From: Gymnopilus junonius
Lineage: Eukaryota > Basidiomycota > Agaricomycetes > Agaricales > Galerinaceae
Direction: 5' to 3'
Assembly (NCBI GenBank): GCA_015501075.1
Contig: JADNYJ010000093.1
Location: 92,507-156,506 of the forward strand
DNA length: 64,000 nucleotides
Part shown: one piece after another, positions 11,514 through 24,225 of the stretch
Layout of the letters: each line of letters starts with the position of its first letter
Position numbering within the stretch: position 1 is the stretch's first letter
Notes under the pieces: generated by a model
The model's database searches: none
The model's input: the letters and a program-made list of their open reading frames with translations, nothing else
What the model was told of the DNA's origin: nothing
Program-made: the position numbers and the translations under genes

Positions 11514-12520
11514 GGGGCAAAGGTGGATGAGGTCAGTGAATATATAGATTTGTAGTCTGACTTTTGGTGGGAGGCTAAGGAATGTAGAAGGAGGCATGAT
11601 ACGAATGTAGGGGATGCCGGTGCACTTGGGAATCTGCTAATATGCCTGAGGAGGAGAATGGTGTTGAGAAGCAAGAAGTGCAAAACTGATTACATAACCT
11701 CCATGCGATCCGTTATCACTCGGAGATACTTAATCAAAGAATTGGATGCAGTGTGAGGCTATGAATCATTGATAAGGGCCCACAAATGGCTGTGCTGTGT
11801 ACATCCTTACACTTTCAAATTTGTTCATAGAGCACTAAGCACTAAGTCAGTGCCAAACAACATGGAGTAATTTAGTGTTATCGCAGATCATTTCTCCCGG
11901 GCCTCCACATTTACATGTTCAATATAGTCATACATTTACACTCATGTAGATCATTATGATCATGAAGGCCCAGCTGCGCTGTTCTAGAGTGCAGTGCCCC
12001 AATTTCATCTGCATGACTGCATCATACTTATGTCGAAATGGAATTTACCCAGAAGTACCTAAATTCGAGCACATAGCAGTACTACTCGGACTCGGAGTAC
12101 TCAGTACACAAGGTTCTTTGTGTGTGTGACCAGCATGGGAGATAAACCGATTTGATTTACATCGCATTGTGCCCACAAGGAGTGAAATGCCATCGTACAG
12201 TGCCAAAAACCGGCGCCCCATGATTCCTATTTTGCTCAATGCTCGACAACTTCAGACCCCATCATGATCCACAGCCAACAGCCCATTTGTCTATAAAATG
12301 CAGCATTTCATTGAAGTGATCCAACATCTTCTCTGGTAGAAGCCACTCAGTTAGATCGCCTGGTGCATATCTATCACAAATTCTGTGAATCTGGTACGAT
12401 GATATCTCAGTCACCTACTTCTATCACTAACATTTGTTTGATTTAGGCCAATTTTTCCTCGAGAACGGTGTATCCTTACAGCAAATTTCTTGGCCTAAAA
12501 TTATTTCCTACTAACATGCC
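11514..12520. other. No gene seen
   Basis: Moderately AT-rich sequence with only short unconvincing frames; I recognise no repeat, RNA gene or regulatory motif. Confidence 0.3.
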
Positions 12521-13165
12521 TTGATCATGCAACAATGGTTGTGTCTTATCTTCTTCATTGTTCTCTATGCATTGTATCTCTTCCAACTGATCCATTCCCT
12601 TCCCGTTGTAGTGGTCCTTTTGCCGCGAGTGACTCATACTGATTTGGCACCTAAACGTTTTCCGAACTTCGAACGTAAAAATGATCACCATCCCACATTC
12701 CATGCCAAGTAAGTATTAAAACACCACCCGAAGCGCCATGAAATCGATGAGGCAGCAGCACATGCTTATCACCTAATAAAAGAGCACCAACTGGCAAAAC
12801 TGCAGCCGAAAGATCATCTTCAACATATCATTATTGCCGCTCTTTATGTTCCCCACAAGAAAATGATGTACTAAGCCTCACAGCCTACAGGTGCAGGTTA
12901 CAGATATTTTCAGGATGCTCTGAAAGGTTTACCGGGAGGATTAAACAAAGAGGGAAATATACATGCTGAGGGACATGCAGTCTTTCATGCAATGATGGAT
13001 GGAGCTGAACATGAACACCTTCAAGACTCGTACATGGGTTTATATGGCCATTTCAACAATGGGGAAGGGAAGCAGGTAAACCTGTGCAGAGGAGGTGTCG
13101 ACCATACGACAAACTGCAGCAACCTTCTCGCACATCTCGGAATCGCCACTACAACATGGCAGTAA
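12521..13165 (+). pseudogene. Unrecognised membrane-anchored protein remnant
   Basis: One reading frame looks protein-like over 215 codons but is cut by two TAA codons, near 12710 and 12871. It starts with a hydrophobic anchor (WLCLIFFIVLYALYLFQLI), followed by a stretch rich in His, Lys and Ala (EIDEAAAHAYHLIKEHQLAK) and a C-terminal part with GLPGGLNKEGNIHAEGHAVF and LCRGGVDHTTNCSN. I do not recognise the family. A GTAAGT at 12711 and a TACTAAG...CACAG near 12870-12889 could instead define an intron, which would remove both stops but also the middle part. Confidence 0.35.
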
Positions 13166-15604
13166 TCTAAGTAAGGTAGGTAGGGGGAACGGGGCAATTT
13201 TCAGTCGTGACAAAAAATTGAGGGTTTACTTATTTTTTATGTAAAAGAGATTGGGTATACTTGGTTTCAACCAATTCAAGATCACTCCAGGCACGGAGAA
13301 AAAAAATTGCTTAAAAGGTTGAGTTCGCGGCCTCAACGCTTCAGAATCTCATCGACCGCACCATTTGACCATTGAATATTTTTTCTTTCGAATTGGATAT
13401 TCTAATGACACACCAAAATTTTCAGCCGCCGAGGGTCGTGTGGATATCTGATAATATATATATAACTGCGGTTACCTTAGCACTGCTTTCGCGATTACTA
13501 TTGCAGGACTTACAACTGGAGACTTATTATCCCGTAGAGTCTGGTATAAATCTGATCAATGGTTTGTCAGGAGTTTGAAAGTAAATAATTCGAACGTACA
13601 TAAAGGCCAAGATAAGGCCTACGAATGTTGCGCCCCAGGTAATATTAACAATAGCCTTCACAAGCAACATCCTGATGTCGAAAAGGACACCCAGTACGAT
13701 TTCGTACGTTGAGCGGCGGAGGATGTGATCGGACGGAGATAAGTTGAGAGTAAAAAGCACAGACACCGGAGACGAGGCAAGAAATCAATTAGGATCTACG
13801 ATGAGTAGTTTCTTAAGTAGGAGAAAGGAAACTTTGAATAGAAATGTGAGAAATACCTCAACACTCTCAACAATCTCCGCCCTCGAAGTCCGGAGTCTTT
13901 GCTTCTAGAATTAAGCCTAGTTTCCTCTTCAGGACTAATGCGTCCGTGACATCTAAATTGCGGATCCTCGTCCGTGAGAGCACAGGAAGCTGCAAGGTTC
14001 CCAAAGACATGAGGATCTTAAGCCTGATAAGAACAAATTTAGGAGACTACGTACATGCTTGCTTCATTTTCGGAACTAGAATAGGTCGAGCTTCTTGGTT
14101 TCGAAATTCGAAGGCTTATTGAAAAAGAAAACAAGTCAGCACTAGTAGAGATCTCCATATGACTGCAGCAATGTTAAACCAGAACACGAGAATAGACTAT
14201 GGTCACTTGCACCACTTGCACCTTGCGTTATTCAAGATAGATCTTGCAGAGGAGTCGTCTGATTATAAACCAAATAGCCTTGCTTTGAGGCTAAGAATCA
14301 TATCAGATGTTAATGTGAGATGAGAAGTACGGGTAACTGAACTTACAAAGCAGAAATTCTATGATAGTCTGGTCAGGTATGGAGTACGCACGGACTTCCC
14401 TATCTAATAACGATCAACAATGGCGAGTGCTCGTGCTCACAAAAATCGTTTAAAAAAAAGAAATTGGAATACGGTTAAGAGGTACATTGGAAATGCCTAG
14501 CCCGGGCGGCCCGCACATATGTAAGGCATTCACGACTCGCCACAGCAGGATACAAGTCCGTGAAGTCGCGCTGAGTGTGATTCATTGAGATCACGAGTCG
14601 TGAGGCCAGCAAATATGACGACACTTACCGATATTAACTCAGGCTTCCACAGTCATCTTTGGAATTTGACACGAGACGGAGATGGGCTCGACCTTCTTCG
14701 ACGATCCATTCAAATAAAACGTCGGAAATGACTGCAGTGAATGACCAGATGAACAGAAAGAAATCAGTATGAAGATACCGTACGATACCTGACCTAGACC
14801 GACGACTCTTAGTTCACAAGTCAGATTGTTAGCAATTCGAAAAGGAAAGCAAAAGAGATAGACAAAAGAGGCGGAAAGGCAAGACAACCTTAGCAGACGC
14901 ATATGTGCACGACCATTCCTTCTCTCTGACATTGATGAACTTGAGGCACTCTTGGAAGCATCACTACAGAAGCGTATAAAAATAAATCCAATCATCAGGC
15001 AATCCGACAAAACATTTGAGGAAGACACAGAACAGGGACAAAACGTAGGATTACAGGGCCAATCGTAGCCGTCAGTCACCATCACCTCAGACGTTCGCTT
15101 TGAACAGGGGAACGAATCTATTTGCATGCGCACTGGTAGTTTTATGTATCGCAATCCGCGCCGACCTTAGCAAACATCGACCTAAAAATAGAACGACGCG
15201 TCATCAGGCTAACCCATCCATCCAGATCCACAAGAACTCACCTTCGTCCTTTCGTCCTGGGCTGTCCCTGCGATCATAATAACAAATACGACACACAGGG
15301 TTCATCCTCTCCGCCTCCGACCTCTGTTTCGCCTCTTCCAGCGCGTAGACGGTAAATCAACTTCGGTTTGTTGAGGGCTCTGAGCTCTTGTTGGGAAGTA
15401 GCGTCCCCTTCTCCAATCACGTACTCTGTAAGCTATGGATGGCGGTGCTGAGTTGAATGTATGCGCTGGACTTCTTGGAGGATGTGGTCGGTCGTGCTGG
15501 GGCCAGAAATGCTGTAGAAAGAAAGGCGAATAAATGCTTGAAGGAGTGTAAGGTAAATGAAGGAAGCGTACAAGTTGCTACCGTAGCCGTAGGGGATGAA
15601 GACA
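13166..15604. other. No firm gene; scattered short frames
   Basis: A minus-strand frame at 13527-13766 contains a hydrophobic segment (ITWGATFVGLILAFMYVRII) followed by TPDKPLIRFIP, which could be the membrane anchor of a larger lost protein. A minus-strand frame at 14639-15154 has possible short introns but no motif. Neither is strong enough for a gene call. Confidence 0.3.
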
Positions 15605-15805
15605 AATACTCTGAAAGACCTTCCTCCTCCTCAACGGCCCATTTGAAAGCGTACTCGCCAGAGTGTTTGCTGGCGATTATATATTTACGTAAGGTAAAGT
15701 CGGTAGAAAGAGATAACGATCTGAAAACGAACCTAGAGACCAGAGATCTTGTCCCGGTGAGCACTGACGCTCGGTGGTGGTGTAAACAACGGGCAGCGAA
15801 AGCTC
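15605..15805 (-). pseudogene. Pyruvate dehydrogenase E1-alpha fragment
   Basis: On the minus strand, GACAAGATCTCTGGTCTC (near 15730-15750), then an intron-like gap, then codons reading YIIASKHSGEYAFKWAVEEE correspond to the two exons around the intron at 53206-53272 of the complete gene in this window (KIPGLQ, then [20 protein letters not shown]). The intron position is kept, so the fragment came from genomic DNA rather than a retrocopy. Nothing before or after matches the rest of the gene. Confidence 0.6.
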
Positions 15806-16713
15806 CAAAGCGCTACTTGTCGCTACAGTATGGCCTGGAAAAAGATACAGAAATTAGATTACCTGAAGATGACTGTATAAACGATACGTACCATGCTGAA
15901 AGGCCAGGGCTATACGTCACATCGCCCTACAGCACCAGCGTGCATGTTCTGAGGATGACTTTCTTCCTGTAAGCCGAACGTTATCCTCGACACTCGATAG
16001 AGAAATCATCTCGAACCTGAAGTTGATTGCAATAAAAGTATCGCGGTGATGTTGTCTTTACTTCCAGGCAATATCTGTGCTGGGATAGTTCCTGCCACTG
16101 GCGGTCCCTTATTCATCGTACGCGTTGGTGCTTGGGTCAAGGAAGAAGGGGTTCCATGAGAGTCCTTATCCGCAGCGCCTAGGAAAGTTTCCTGAAATTT
16201 TTTAAAGGATTAAATAGCATTATTCAACGGAACCACATGTAAAACGTACCTTTCCAATGAAACAGAGACAACGACTCAACACGAGAACGAGCATCTGGTT
16301 AAGCCACTTCCTAGCCTTATCCAAACATCCCGCCGCCCAAACACATAACCTTTTCTCTTCGCGTTCCCCGCGAATCTGGGAATCACTGCTCTCTGTGACG
16401 CAATCAGAACAAGGGAATAGACCTATTGAGCGTAAATGGCATACATGGCATTCGGCGAGAGGAGGGTCGCGATGTGCGTCGAGAGCAAACGTGAATACCA
16501 GACATAGCTCAGAGGGGAACAAGTTCGTCATGAGCGGGATCGCACCAACTGACCAGTCTGCAGGGCTTTAGGAAAGGCTCCCAAGGGTGAAGATGAATAT
16601 AGAAAGCTCACTCGATTTGGGGGATCTTCAGACATGTCTGTAGCGCTTGTCATGACGATACGTGAGGCGAGTATAAAAGGAAGCTTATTGGCGGCGACAT
16701 CCTGGGACAGACT
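15806..16713. other. No gene seen
   Basis: Overlapping short frames occur on both strands, without motifs. Nothing here is supported as a gene. Confidence 0.25.
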
Positions 16714-16716
16714 GAG

Positions 16717-17149
16717 CTATGTTGATGTAAACGGATCTGGAACCTTGCCATCAGGGAAAGACTGTTTAGTAAGTTCAAGGAGACGACGACGGCGTTCCTT
16801 CGCTAATGGATCGACATTGGTGGGCTTAGTAGGCTTGGGAATGAACTTAGAGACGGTAGTAAATTTGAGGCCTGCAGTTGCCTCAGTTGGTTGGAGAGCG
16901 ACTAAAAGCATGGTACGGGTTCGTTCCGAGAGCGAGCAAGGAGTTGGGAGTTGACTTACGCATAGACAGCGCAGCGCGACGTTGGGACGCTTCAGTGGTC
17001 AATTTTACACGCCTAGCTTCGTCCTCGTCATGTATGACCTTGAGGAGGTCCTCGATTGAGATATTGATGTTTAGTTTGGCGAGAGCCGCCGCGAGGGAGG
17101 AGACATGGACGACCTGAAGAGTATCAGCCGTAGGAGGTGGGGATAACAT
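16717..17149 (-). CDS. Small hypothetical protein, two or three exons
   Basis: The first exon starts at 17149 and reads SLAAALAKLNINISIEDLLK, then HDEDEARRVKLTTEASQRRA; a GTAAGT donor follows at about 16961. A downstream exon in another frame reads GLKFTTVSKFIPKPTKPTN, then ERRRRLLELTKQSFPDGKVP, and ends at a stop at 16717. Both pieces look coding (amphipathic, charged, CpG-normal). The product would be about 110-120 residues. I do not recognise the family and the acceptor site is not certain. Confidence 0.4.
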
Positions 17150-17493
17150 TGGAGGGAATGCTGAAGACAGGAGTAGTCGCAGTGCAGGCTTAGGTCAATC
17201 CCCCAGATTACATAACATTCCCCACTGCCGGACCCGCCTTTCCGGTAGAGTGGCGGGAAATAGACTGAGATTGCATGAGCTAATTTTCTGGTTGGTCGAC
17301 CCATCGTTCATATACTTTTTAAACTAAATCTCGCACCGTTTTCACAACTCCTTTCTTGGTTGCCTTTCGGTTCAGGTCTCATACCTTGGTCGCAGGAGCT
17401 CACATTTCTGAAGATCTGATGGCTATTGGATGACTACCAAGGTACATTTCAGACAACAACTCTTGTCGTATGGATCATTTCCTAGCGCTGGCT
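17150..17493. other. No gene seen
   Basis: Likely the upstream region of the small minus-strand gene ending at 17149. No recognised elements. Confidence 0.25.
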
Positions 17494-17720
17494 CTTCAGA
17501 AAATACTTCAGCACACTGAAGCATCAAAGGAAAAATGGGGCGGTACTCACATGCTCCAATAATTGACGACACCATTCTCCTTTGAAAGCCAGGCTTTCAA
17601 AGTCATGGCTGTTAAGAAGCCAAGTGCCAGTTCCAGGGGTGTGCTTTCATAGGTATCAATCTGGATAGCCCTGAAGTTCATGGGCATAAGCTAATCAGTG
17701 ACCTCTCATAGCTCTGATCT
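17494..17720 (-). pseudogene. STAND (NACHT) gene 5' fragment
   Basis: This stretch is clearly related to 49970-50195, the N-terminal part of the STAND-ankyrin gene. Shared blocks include TTCAGCACA, TTGAAGCATC-like text, an ATTGACxACACC block and ATAGCCCTGAAGTT. The decayed minus-strand reading (IQIDTYESTPLELALGFLT, then KAWLSKENG) parallels IQSDTYSKCTRGTGAWFLDS and KDWLFEEEG in the other copy. The family continues into a P-loop; here it stops before one is reached. Confidence 0.6.
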
Positions 17721-17924
17721 TTTTCTTGGCCAAGTTGTGCTCCACCTTACTCGATCGGGGCAAACAGCAAGCCTAGAGAGTTACAGAAAATATTTTAGTC
17801 CACAGGCTATATATAGATTATACACTCATCTTCATCGCAATAGCAGGGTGCGATGTGTAGCCCTCTACCATGAAATCAGAATAAATAAATAAAGTCCTCA
17901 ATGTCTTGCATATCATCCCTAGCC

Positions 17925-18243
<319 letters not shown>

Positions 18244-18818
18244 TTAGGTGATAAGTGATAAGTAGAAACTGAAAGGACAAGGAAGTTTGTCTGTTGACTT
18301 GCACTGATTCACTTTCTCCACTGTTTCACTCACCTCGACATGTCATGCCATCCCTTCCTCCCATCCCACCATCTGGACAGTCCAAGTCAGACAGTTATCC
18401 CAATGCCACTGGATCCCACAGGAATACTTGAGCTCCGCGTCAACTCCCCGTCCGTCCATCTCTATCCCGTAGCACCAACAACGATTTCCAACGACATCCT
18501 CGCTGCCACAGCCATGACCCCCGGCCCTAACTCTCCATCTACCCCCTCGATATGCCTTCTCAGAGGACCCCTTGATGATTTCATTTGATATTCTCACCAA
18601 GAGGCATCTAAATGGTTGATGGATATTGCCCATGATATTTGCGATCCTGCCAACCACCATGGTTCATTGCTGGTATGGAAGGAGCAGCAGCAGCAGTGGC
18701 GCCCTGTTGCCACCACAGACCCGTTGACTGCATCGATCTACCGCTACGATCTTCTGGTCGGAATTACGGTTGGCCTCTCGAAAATCAGTAAGCGCGTGGG
18801 GAAATCCGTTACCACCTC

Positions 18819-19054
18819 TGTCATGAGTCCTCATTTTCCCCTCATTCCTCTTTTCTCCTGTTTCACCTTTTATCTATATTCGATCATACATGCCTTCTCC
18901 TTATGCCGCAGCCTCCGTAGTCGCCTTGCTCTATCCATACGCAATCCTCATGGATGATCTTATATACTAATACGGACATTCTACTTAGTATAAATACTTG
19001 CTGGATGTAGTAGATAGACTTCAGCTTTAACTTGGTTTAGCCTCAGTTCTGACA
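18819..19054 (+). repeat. 5' LTR
   Basis: Starts TGTCATGAGTCC and ends CAGTTCTGACA. It differs from the 3' LTR only in a GTCGCC versus GTCACC site, a CpG transition. A TATA-like AGTATAAATAC lies in its 3' part (near 18990). Confidence 0.95.
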
Positions 19055-19204
19055 TAAGTTAAAGCTTCCCCTCTCAAGACTACTCTTGGCCACAAGCATT
19101 GCGCTAGTGCCCTCGACTACTCTTGAACCCCACCCATCCCTTTTCTTATACCTCTCTCTCATAACCGCTACTGCTGAGTATTCACGACCAGTTACTTCTT
19201 CACA

Positions 19205-20278
19205 ATGGAGGCCTTAATCAGTGGTCTCATTGATATAGGAACTGGATTAATCACCCAGCTCACCAACCTCATCACTGTCCAACACACCACAAACCAAACC
19301 CTCCTCGCACACACCCAGGCACAACCCACCGTCAACGTCAACACCTCGGCATCGATCAAACCGGAACAACCCCGAAACTATGATGGCAACCCAAACTGCG
19401 TCACGGCATTTATCCAGGAATTACGGGCATACTTTTACATGGCAAACGTCATGGACATCCAGAAACAAATCTTTTTCGCAATCAGCAAAATCCATGGAGG
19501 AAGAAATGACATTGCAACAGCATGGTCTGATGCCATCAGGAACAACATCATGGAGCGAAATGATGAAATTGCATGGATCACGGTGCTAAACCAACCAGGC
19601 ACAAGAATCCCGAATCATGTCTATACCACGTGGAATCAATTTGAAAAAGATTTTGTCAAACACTTCGGACTACTCGACTCTCAGGATGAAGCCATCGATG
19701 CCATCGAAACATTGCAACAAGGAAACATGACATGCGAAGAATACCTTACCGCATTCAAGGCACATTTCCCACGCTCTGGCTTCAACGACATAGCTGGTCT
19801 ATGGCAATTCAAATGGGGATTAAATGCTGCATTACGAAACCGGTTAGAAACCACATTTCCACTCCCGGAAAAGAATGCCAACGGATCAATCAACATCGAA
19901 AACTGGGTCAACCGAGCTGCTGAACTAGACAGACAATGGAGAATCTCTCAAAGGAACAGGCAAGGCCTAAACACAACAAGGAACAGTGGAAACACAAGGA
20001 ACACTGACAATGGACAAAGGACACCATCGGCATTGGCACCAGCACAAAAAGATCCCAATGCCATGGACATCGACAGAAACAGACGCAGTGGACGACCAAG
20101 GATGGATATTAAAGATATCACTTGTTACCATTGCCAAAGGAAAGGACATATGGCACCAAACTGCCCAGACAAAGACAAGCCAAAGGTTTTCCCAGCCAGA
20201 GGAACAAGAATCCACGCTATCTATCAGGAAATGACTGATGAAGAATGCGAAGAAATGAAGAAAGACTTGGGTTTTTAA
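19205..20278 (+). CDS. gag: Gag polyprotein of the Ty3/Gypsy element
   Basis: A 357-residue open frame. The capsid-like middle part has AWxDAIRN and WNQFEKDFVKHFG. A C-terminal CCHC zinc knuckle, CYHCQRKGHMAPNC (near residue 306), would bind the RNA genome during particle assembly. The frame ends TTG GGT TTT TAA. The pol frame overlaps in the -1 phase, and GGGTTTT (20269-20275), a canonical X-XXY-YYZ slippery heptamer, lies directly before the stop. The gag frame itself has no disabling change. Confidence 0.9.
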   Translation: MEALISGLIDIGTGLITQLTNLITVQHTTNQTLLAHTQAQPTVNVNTSASIKPEQPRNYDGNPNCVTAFIQELRAYFYMANVMDIQKQIFFAISKIHGGRNDIATAWSDAIRNNIMERNDEIAWITVLNQPGTRIPNHVYTTWNQFEKDFVKHFGLLDSQDEAIDAIETLQQGNMTCEEYLTAFKAHFPRSGFNDIAGLWQFKWGLNAALRNRLETTFPLPEKNANGSINIENWVNRAAELDRQWRISQRNRQGLNTTRNSGNTRNTDNGQRTPSALAPAQKDPNAMDIDRNRRSGRPRMDIKDITCYHCQRKGHMAPNCPDKDKPKVFPARGTRIHAIYQEMTDEECEEMKKDLGF

Positions 20279-23200
20279 AAGGTCCCCTTGCTGGTCAACA
20301 GGAGGGACCGATTGATATTCTGTCAGTAGCCACATCTTCAAAAATATTATCATCTTTTGTTTTTGAAAAAGTCGAGACAGAAAAGACCAAGCTCTACATC
20401 AGTAGCCTAAACTCACAAGCAATGTTTATGGCTCTCAAAATTACGAAACTGGACACCCTTGATTCTCAAATGATCCAAGCTCTCTTAGACAGCGGTGCAA
20501 CAGACTGCTTCCTAGATTGGAAATTTGTCAAGAAATATGGACTAAGAACAAAAAGGCTAGACCGTGCTATTCCTGTCTACAATGTTGATGGAACAGCCAA
20601 CTCTGCCGGATCAATCACGCATACATGCGAACTGATGGTACAACATCAAGACCATCAAGAAAGGATTAACTTCTATGTCACACACCTTGGACAAAAAGAA
20701 GTCATCATCGGACATTCCTGGCTAACGAAGCACAATCCATCCATCAATTGGCAAACTGGTTTCATCGAATATAACAGATGCCCTGCTGAATGCGGAAGAA
20801 ACCCAATTAGGGAAGAACTTCCTGAAGAAGAGGAAAAATTCATATATCACACATCATTCAATGAACTCCCACGATTTAAAAATCCTGTCCTAGGAACCTG
20901 GGAAGATGTCGAAAAAGTACCCGAACTCCGAATTTACGCAACAGGAAGCAAGGCAGCTGAAATTGAAATCGAGAATATGAAAAACCAGACACCCAAATCC
21001 TTCGAAACAGTGGTACCACCTCACTATCACATGTACAAAAAAGTGTTTGAAGAGGCAGGATTCCAACAACTACCAAAAAGAAGACCATGGGACCATGCGA
21101 TCAACATCAAACCAGGATCAGAACCAGCGAAATTGACAAAAGCATACCCACTCAGTCCATCAGAAGATGAAGCCGTCAAAGCCTTTCTAGAAGAAAACTT
21201 AGCCAATAGATGGATCAGAGAGTCAATCTCCCCCTGGGCTTCAGGATTCTTCTTTGTCAAGAAAAAAGATGGAAAACTCAGACCAGTTCAAGACTACTGA
21301 GCACTCAACACTGCCACTGTGAAAAACGCTTACCCCTTACCACTCATCTCGGAGTTAATCTCAAAACTCAAAGGGGCAAAATACTTCACAAAAATGGACA
21401 TACGCTGGGGATTCAATAATGTTCACATCAAGGAAGGCGACGAACAAAAAGCTGCATTCCTGACACCTTATGGACTTTTCGAACCAACCATCATGTTCTT
21501 TGGATTATGCAATTCCCCGGCCACTTTCCAAGCAATGATGAACAATCTCCTCAGAAACCTAATCCGAAAAGGAGTTGTAATGGTATACATGGATGACATT
21601 CTTGTTTACACCAAGACAATGGCCGAGCACCAAGAAATCATCAAACAAGTACTTGCAATACTGGAAGAAAATGGCCTTTACCTAAAACCAGAAAAGTGCA
21701 CATTTGAACAAATGGAAGTTGAATACTTAGGACTCATTGTCAAAAATGGAGAAATCCGAATGGATCCAAAGAAGGTCGAGGCAATTGCCAAATGGCCCAT
21801 TCCCAATACGGTCAAAGATGTACAACAATTCTTGGGATTTTGCAATTTTTACAGAAACTTCATAGAAGGATTCGCGACAACAGCAAGACCTTTATGGAAT
21901 CTTACTCAAAAGGACAAAAAATGGAACTGGACAACCAGAGAAGAAAATGCTTTCAACACAATTAAAGCCAAACTCGCATCTCAACCAGTCCTTTTAATCC
22001 CGACCGACAAAGACCCATTCAAAGTAGAAGCAGATGCAAGCGATTATGCCACTGGAGCAATCCTTTCTCAAAAGCAAAACGGAGAATGGAAACCAGTAGC
22101 CTTCCTATCAAAAGCACTGTCCGCAACGGAGCGAAACTATGAAATCCATGACCGAGAACTACTGGCTATTATTAGAGCCCTTGAAGAATGGCGCCAATAC
22201 TTATTAGGAAACTCAAACCAAATCGAGATTTTTATGGACCACAAAAACCTCGAATACTTCCTAACTGCCAAGAAACTCAACAGGAGGCAAGCCAGATGGT
22301 CAGGAATCCTAGCCGACTATGACTACATCCTCAAGCATATCCCAGGAAAGTCAATGTCCAAACCCGATGCACTCTCAAGATGACCGGATCATCGAAATGG
22401 AGTAGAAAACGACAACTCTGACATCGTCCTAATTACACCAGAACATATTGGTGCATTGCAAGTAGAAACAATCGGAGACCAAATTGTTACAGAACTCAAA
22501 AAGAGGGGCCAAGTACCAATTAACCCTCGAGACAAGGCCAACTGGAAGCAACAAGATGGCATTACATACCGAGAAGGATTGATTGTAGTCAATGACAAAG
22601 ACCTTCAAGTTAAAATCCTAGAATCGGTTCACGACTCACCCATTGGAGGACATCCCGGACAGGCAAAAACCAGAGAATTAGTAACAAGAAATTACTGGTG
22701 GTCAGGCCTTACCCAATTTGTGAACAAATATGTCGATGGCTGTAGAAAATGCCAAAAGAACAAAATCTTTCCCCAGAAACCACAGGGAGAACTTTCACCT
22801 AATGCAGTCCCTCAAAGACCATTCCAGAAAATCACGGTTGACTTTATTGTCAAACTGCCAATTTCAGAAGGATTTGACTCAATCATGGTAGTAACGGATA
22901 GGCTCGCAAAAAGAATTTATGCTATCCCATGCAATGAAACCATCGACTCTGAAGGAACAGCATGGCTTTTCAAAGACAACATCTGGAGACATGAAGGATT
23001 CCCCGAAGACATTATTAGTGACAGAGGACCCCAGTTCACCTCAAAATTCATGAAAAACCTTTGCAAAATTCTAGGCATCAATCAGAATATTTCCTCAGCC
23101 TACCATCCCCAAACTGATGGACAAACAGAATGAGCAAATCAGGAAATAGAAGCCTATTTAAGGATGTTTACAAATTGGCATCAAAATGACTGGGCTTCCT

Positions 23201-24225
23201 GGCTTCCAATTGCAGAATTTTCCTACAACAACCGCATACACTCTGCTATAGGAACCTCTCCTTTCTTTGCAACCAAAGGCTACCATGTCAAATCGGGAAT
23301 AGAACCATCTTCCACTGGACAACATCTTGAACAAGGGGAAAACCATGCTCAACAATTTGCCGAACATATGGCAAAAATACATGAAGAAACCCGATCTGCA
23401 ATGGAAAAAACCAACGAGGACATGAAACGGTTTTATGACAAGAAAAGAAAACCAGAAGAATACAATATTGGTGATAAAGTCTGGCTAGACATGAAGGACA
23501 TCAACACGGGAAGACCAAAGAAGAAACTGGACATAATTCGTGAAGGACCATTCAAAATCACAGAGAAAATCTCGAATGTTGCTTACCGACTCGAACTCCC
23601 ACCTTCTTGGAAAATCCACAACTCTTTCCATGTCTCAAAGCTCAAATGGGTCAAAGAAGATGAGTTCAACCGGAAACTTCCCCGCGTTACACTACATGTC
23701 CGAGGAGACAACTGGAATGCCTCTGAAATTACACAGGCAAAGATGACAAATGGACGCCTTGAATTCTTCGTCACATGGACCCTACCTGATGGAAACACAC
23801 ACCAACTATGGGAACTTGCCTCAAGGATGGACAACGATGCTCCGGAATTAATTAAAGAATTCTATAAAAAGCATCCGCAGGCACCACGACGAATCCTACA
23901 GGCAACCCTAAAACCCGGTCAATTCACAACAGGTGTCGATCACTCGCTTCCCTCAGAACAAGAATTACTCCGTTTAGCCCAAGTCACATCAAACTTCACC
24001 AAACACAACCTTAAAGGGAAGGAGAAGCTTGATTGCCACATCATCAACCTAAATCCAATTTCAAACCTCCAACCTCATGCAAAACACACCCATACCATGC
24101 ACCAAAAACACCCATTATGCCAACCTACTCCATCAACTACGCCTCCCCATCCTTCTTCAATGCTAAACATGACTATGAAGGATTATTCACTACTTTCCCA
24201 CAAGAACCCCCAATACTGCGGGTAA
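20279..24225 (+). pseudogene. pol: Pol polyprotein of the Ty3/Gypsy element, three in-frame TGA codons
   Basis: Continues from gag in the -1 frame. Domains in order: aspartic protease (ALLDSGATDCFLD, near 20485); reverse transcriptase (LRPVQDY at 21280, VYMDDILVYT near 21585); RNase H (VEADASDYATGAILS near 22030); integrase with an HHCC zinc module (GGHPGQ...CRKCQKNK) and DDE residues in ITVDFIVKLP, ISDRGPQFTSKF and PQTDGQTE (22830-23130). After that, RLEFFVTWTLPDGNTHQLWE resembles a degenerate chromodomain. TGA codons at 21298, 22381 and 23131 sit in DY*ALN, SR*PDH and TE*ANQ, where Gypsy proteins have Arg; each fits CGA to TGA. No frameshift seen. Confidence 0.9.

Noticed and set aside
14639..15154. 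Secreted or membrane protein gene on minus
   Set aside because: The hydrophobic runs coincide with likely intron sequence, and there is no consistent splice model.
15457..15972. 171-codon plus-strand frame
   Set aside because: It is antisense to the PDH fragment, and the rest has no protein character.
19967..20353. 128-codon minus-strand frame across gag
   Set aside because: It is antisense to the zinc-knuckle region of gag, with no motifs; a shadow.
20245..24225. Classic ascomycete RIP (CpA to TpA)
   Set aside because: The nonsense changes are at CpG (CGA to TGA), not CpA, so methyl-CpG deamination or a basidiomycete RIP-like process fits better.
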